The notes below the pieces were generated by a model. It was not told the origin of the DNA and searched no databases. It was given only the letters and a program-made list of their open reading frames with translations. From Bordetella parapertussis (GTDB lineage: Bacteria > Pseudomonadota > Gammaproteobacteria > Burkholderiales > Burkholderiaceae_B), in contig CAMDEF010000001.1 in assembly GCA_945895265.1 (NCBI GenBank), positions 124,001-188,000 of the forward strand: a stretch of 64,000 nucleotides of DNA, given 5' to 3'. Position numbers and translations under genes: made by a program. Of this stretch, positions 61,681-64,000 are shown in pieces. Within the stretch, counting starts at the first letter, position 1; each line of letters starts with the position of its first letter.

Positions 61681-62388
61681 CTATTTGTTGGTTATATGCA
61701 AATGATTCAATCTCCAGCCCGTAGTCATAAAGCGATCAACCCGCCCATCACGCTTGACCGCATAACCCCACATCGCTTGCACGCCCTTAAGTTCAGACCT
61801 AGTCGATTCAAATTCCCAAAGCGTTTCGTTGCCTTGCAGCGAATCTTTGAAAACAACCCAGCGCGCGTTGCAATGACCAAAGGGGATATTGGGCACAGCC
61901 TCCATCGGATCTTGAATTAAATTGGTTCGTTCAACTTCTTCGATACTCACTTGCCGTGTCAGTTCAAAGTCGTTCAAGGCAAAGGCGATTTCTTCGAGGT
62001 CTTCAGGATTTGAATTTGAATTTGAATTTGAATTTGAATTTGAATTTGAGTTTGAATTTGGGTTTGAGTTTCGGTTTCGGTTTGGGATTAGATCCGAGTC
62101 TGATTCAGCCACCACCTCCTGCGATTTCTTTTTAAAGATATCTTTGAATTTCAAGACAAACACCACTGGCCAAACAAGCCAAACTAGAAAAAACGCCAGC
62201 GTCGGAACGATGACATCTTCAAGCACACGGTATAAAAAAGCTTCACGCCTAGGGTTAAGCGCCTTCATAATGTCACGCGAAAATTTGGATTCTTTTCGTT
62301 TATTCGCCAAGTGTGCAGCCACAACGATCAGGCTAACGACAAGACCAAGGCCAAAATATATCGCAGCGTAAAGTTGAAAACTACTCAT
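61681..62388 (-). CDS. Membrane protein with Ser-Asn repeat linker
   Basis: ATG at 62388 overlaps the stop of the gene upstream by eight bases and is preferred over an upstream extension. The 235-residue protein has two membrane segments (about 5-25 and 55-80; LYAAIYFGLGLVVSLIVVAA and LAFFLVWLVWPVVFVLKF), then a Ser-Asn repeat at about 100-125, then a soluble acidic C-terminal domain (ALNDFELTRQVSIEEVERTN, GVQAMWGYAVKRDGRVDRFM). No family recognised. It is coupled to the 147-residue gene upstream and ends 50 bp before the RNA leader of DUF3293. Confidence 0.75.
   Translation of the reverse strand: MSSFQLYAAIYFGLGLVVSLIVVAAHLANKRKESKFSRDIMKALNPRREAFLYRVLEDVIVPTLAFFLVWLVWPVVFVLKFKDIFKKKSQEVVAESDSDLIPNRNRNSNPNSNSNSNSNSNSNSNSNPEDLEEIAFALNDFELTRQVSIEEVERTNLIQDPMEAVPNIPFGHCNARWVVFKDSLQGNETLWEFESTRSELKGVQAMWGYAVKRDGRVDRFMTTGWRLNHLHITNK
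62009..62086 (-). repeat. 6-bp tandem repeat coding Ser-Asn
   Basis: Plus-strand TTTGAA in about seven perfect copies followed by five or six degraded ones (TTTGAG, TTTGGG, TTTCGG). Because the unit is six bases, slippage keeps the frame and changes only the length of the Ser-Asn linker. Confidence 0.9.
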
Positions 62389-62824
62389 CGCGGCCACCTT
62401 GTTTTGTGTTTTGCTGGGTGTTGTCGCGCAATTGTGTGTTGACCACGATGCCGTTTTCAATGGCAAGAAACAAATCGCGCTCATAGCGACTTGCGTAGCC
62501 CATGTGTATATATTCGGTCATTTCGCCTTGAGGGATATTGATCACACCCGTATACCAGTGCGCAAATACACGGTCTGTAAAGCCAGGGAACAGACTCTCT
62601 AAGGTGACGTCGGTGCCATCAGTATAGGTAGCGTTCAAGCCCACAAGGTAAAGTCGATCTAAGAGGATTTCCCACTTACCGACATAACAGCGCCAACAGG
62701 CCGACGAACTTCGTTGAAAGTCAGGAGAAAGCCCCATCTGTGCAAAATAGTCAGACAGCGGCTCGGTGCGCATCGATAGTCGCTCACCCTTGTAATGCAA
62801 AACTTCGGTCACTTGTGCAGTCAT
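62381..62824 (-). CDS. Unknown soluble protein, coupled to a membrane protein
   Basis: A 147-residue protein with GGGA nine bases before ATG. It reads LHYKGERLSMRTEPLSDYFA, SSACWRCYVGKWEILLDRLY, FAHWYTGVINIPQGEMTEYI and ASRYERDLFLAIENGIVVNT. The pattern occurs in widespread conserved hypothetical proteins. It overlaps the membrane-protein gene by eight bases. Function unknown. Confidence 0.75.
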   Translation of the reverse strand: MTAQVTEVLHYKGERLSMRTEPLSDYFAQMGLSPDFQRSSSACWRCYVGKWEILLDRLYLVGLNATYTDGTDVTLESLFPGFTDRVFAHWYTGVINIPQGEMTEYIHMGYASRYERDLFLAIENGIVVNTQLRDNTQQNTKQGGRDE

Positions 62825-62994
62825 GTGTTCCCTATGCTTTGGTGTTGCGTGATTTGAGATTGCTCTGATCTAACCTATCACTACGGTGGCTCACAGCGTG
62901 AGCCTTACTCTTACCACAAAAAAAATACATTTATATGGTTTGCGGCTTTATCATCAGACGATGAGTAGAGAACCTGTGACTTAGGGATGCAAAG

Positions 62995-64000
62995 ATGACT
63001 GCGCGTAAAAAAATAAACCTCACCATAATTGTTGCTGCACTCAGTCTGTTTTGTGCGCTTCAACAAGGTGTAGCGGCAGATATTTCAGTGACCGCAGGTA
63101 AAAACAGTTCGGCCGATCTAATCATCATCAAGGGTGCCATCACGGCTGAGGACGAAAAGAAATTTAAACAAATTGCCTTGAATACCGAATTCGCCACAGT
63201 CGTACTAGATAGCCCTGGTGGTTTATTGCGCCCTGCAATCGCAATCGGCAAGACAATACGAATTAAAGAGTTTGCAACTGCTGTTCTCGATGCCGAATGC
63301 ATCTCTTCTTGCGCACTGATATGGCTAGCAGGCGATATCAGGTACATGGCTAAAAATTCAAAAGTTGGGTTTCACGCGGCGTACATTGAGGATAAAGACG
63401 GAAAAACTATCCCAGCGGCTACCGGCAATGCTTTGGTGGGTTCGTATCTAAATTCGCTCGGCCTAAACGAGTCTATTGTTGCGTTTGTGACCAGAGCCGG
63501 TGCCACCGAGGTCAATTGGCTGAACAAAGAGGGGGCTGACAGGCTAGGCTTACCGGTTTCGTTCATCACAAACAGAAGAAAAGCTGTTGCAGATTTCAAC
63601 CTAGCGCTTACAGGCAGAGCGGATAACAAAACCTCAATCGACGAGACGATAAAGCTTTATCGGTCATCCGCAGACGCGGGTTTTGCTGGCGCGCAAAACA
63701 ACCTAGGCGACATGTATGAGAACGGCGAACATGTTGACAAGAATAAGCCATTTGCGGTCTATTGGTACACCCGAGCAGCAGAGCGTGGTGAACCTACAGG
63801 TTATCTAAGCCTTTCAACTATTTTGAGCGACGATTCAAAGGAGGAAGGCGTACTGATAGAAGCTCTAAAATTTGCCTTACTGGCCGTGCATACACTTCCA
63901 GACGGCCTCAACGCTGCTGTAGCACAGTCCACCGCTAGAAAGATCTTGGCCATGCTTCCAGAGGCCGCGATCAACCGTGCAATTGATTTGGCACGTGATT
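62995..64000 (+). CDS. Periplasmic ClpP-like (COG3904) / Sel1-repeat protein, truncated by window end
   Basis: From ATG 62995 the frame stays open to the window end (335 residues seen). There is a signal peptide (KKINLTIIVAALSLFCALQQ, ending near GVAA). Residues about 40-190 are a ClpP/crotonase-like fold (VVLDSPGGLLRPAIAIGKTI, ECISSCALIWLAGDIRYM with a likely catalytic Ser, VGFHAAYIEDKDG). From about 215 there are Sel1 repeats (AGAQNNLGDMYENGEHVDKN, AVYWYTRAAERGEPTGY). It is probably a periplasmic serine-protease-like protein. Confidence 0.8.
   Translation, partial: MTARKKINLTIIVAALSLFCALQQGVAADISVTAGKNSSADLIIIKGAITAEDEKKFKQIALNTEFATVVLDSPGGLLRPAIAIGKTIRIKEFATAVLDAECISSCALIWLAGDIRYMAKNSKVGFHAAYIEDKDGKTIPAATGNALVGSYLNSLGLNESIVAFVTRAGATEVNWLNKEGADRLGLPVSFITNRRKAVADFNLALTGRADNKTSIDETIKLYRSSADAGFAGAQNNLGDMYENGEHVDKNKPFAVYWYTRAAERGEPTGYLSLSTILSDDSKEEGVLIEALKFALLAVHTLPDGLNAAVAQSTARKILAMLPEAAINRAIDLARD

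Noticed and set aside
61922..62371. Plus-strand frame with a long Phe-Glu repeat
   Set aside because: It is the complement of the TTTGAA array; the minus strand has membrane segments, a coupled start and better coding features.
63060..63629. Minus-strand frames at the window end
   Set aside because: They are shadows of the plus-strand periplasmic ClpP-like/Sel1 gene, which has a signal peptide and continuous coding to the edge.

Overview
The window looks like a chromosomal piece of a freshwater betaproteobacterium of the order Burkholderiales, most likely near Alcaligenaceae. The evidence is four Bug/TctC-type periplasmic binding proteins, moderate base composition, O-antigen genes, and a proteorhodopsin with a complete retinal pathway. 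This placement is inferred from gene content only. No rRNA, tRNA, IS element, integrase or CRISPR array was seen.

Region by region. 0-9 kb: tail of a Baeyer-Villiger type monooxygenase, a Bug receptor, a divergent pair of surface-polysaccharide genes (glycosyltransferase, O-antigen ligase), a small SDR/DUF1993/MaoC operon, a DEDDh exonuclease with a CBS/DUF294 protein, and a YedK/HMCES protein. 9-13 kb: a WYL regulator with two unknown membrane-linked genes, divergent from a NERD-domain helicase; this is a possible defence module. 13-18.5 kb: a MerR + VIT/VWA pair and ethanolamine ammonia-lyase (eutBC). 19-25.4 kb: blh-crtY-crtB-crtI-crtE and a green-tuned proton-pumping proteorhodopsin, a light-energy island. 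25.7-32 kb: a GntR-controlled catabolic operon (CoA transferase, VOC protein, enoyl-CoA hydratase, two Bug receptors, carboxymuconolactone decarboxylase-like protein). 32-36 kb: a SWIM-SNF2 helicase. 35.6-49.4 kb: an accessory island rich in toxin-antitoxin genes (RES/Xre, AbiE, orphan MazE, lone HTH proteins, Fic, HipBA), with a SprT-like protein, a DUF2130 protein, a Bug-phosphodiesterase chimera and a trio of coiled-coil membrane proteins. 49.7-52.6 kb: an amidohydrolase-like protein, a small hydrolase and unknowns. 53-62.8 kb: a long minus-strand cluster with MoxR ATPase, an unknown linker protein, a DUF2201 metallopeptidase/VWA protein, a divergent S-adenosylmethionine synthetase, a MerR-like coiled-coil protein and a VWA protein. 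The window ends in a periplasmic ClpP-like/Sel1 protein.

The best candidates for something undescribed are three. First, the MoxR-VWA-MetK-like cluster. Second, a pair of homologous structured RNA leaders (52678-52801 and 61512-61631, both minus strand), each with a closing stem that competes with a terminator. Third, a 47-bp triple repeat inside the cluster that has copied the stop/start coupling point between two genes, making two chained 17-codon mini-ORFs. In-frame tandem repeats (6, 9, 18, 21 and 24 bp units) recur in unrelated genes across the window, so this genome seems prone to short tandem duplication.
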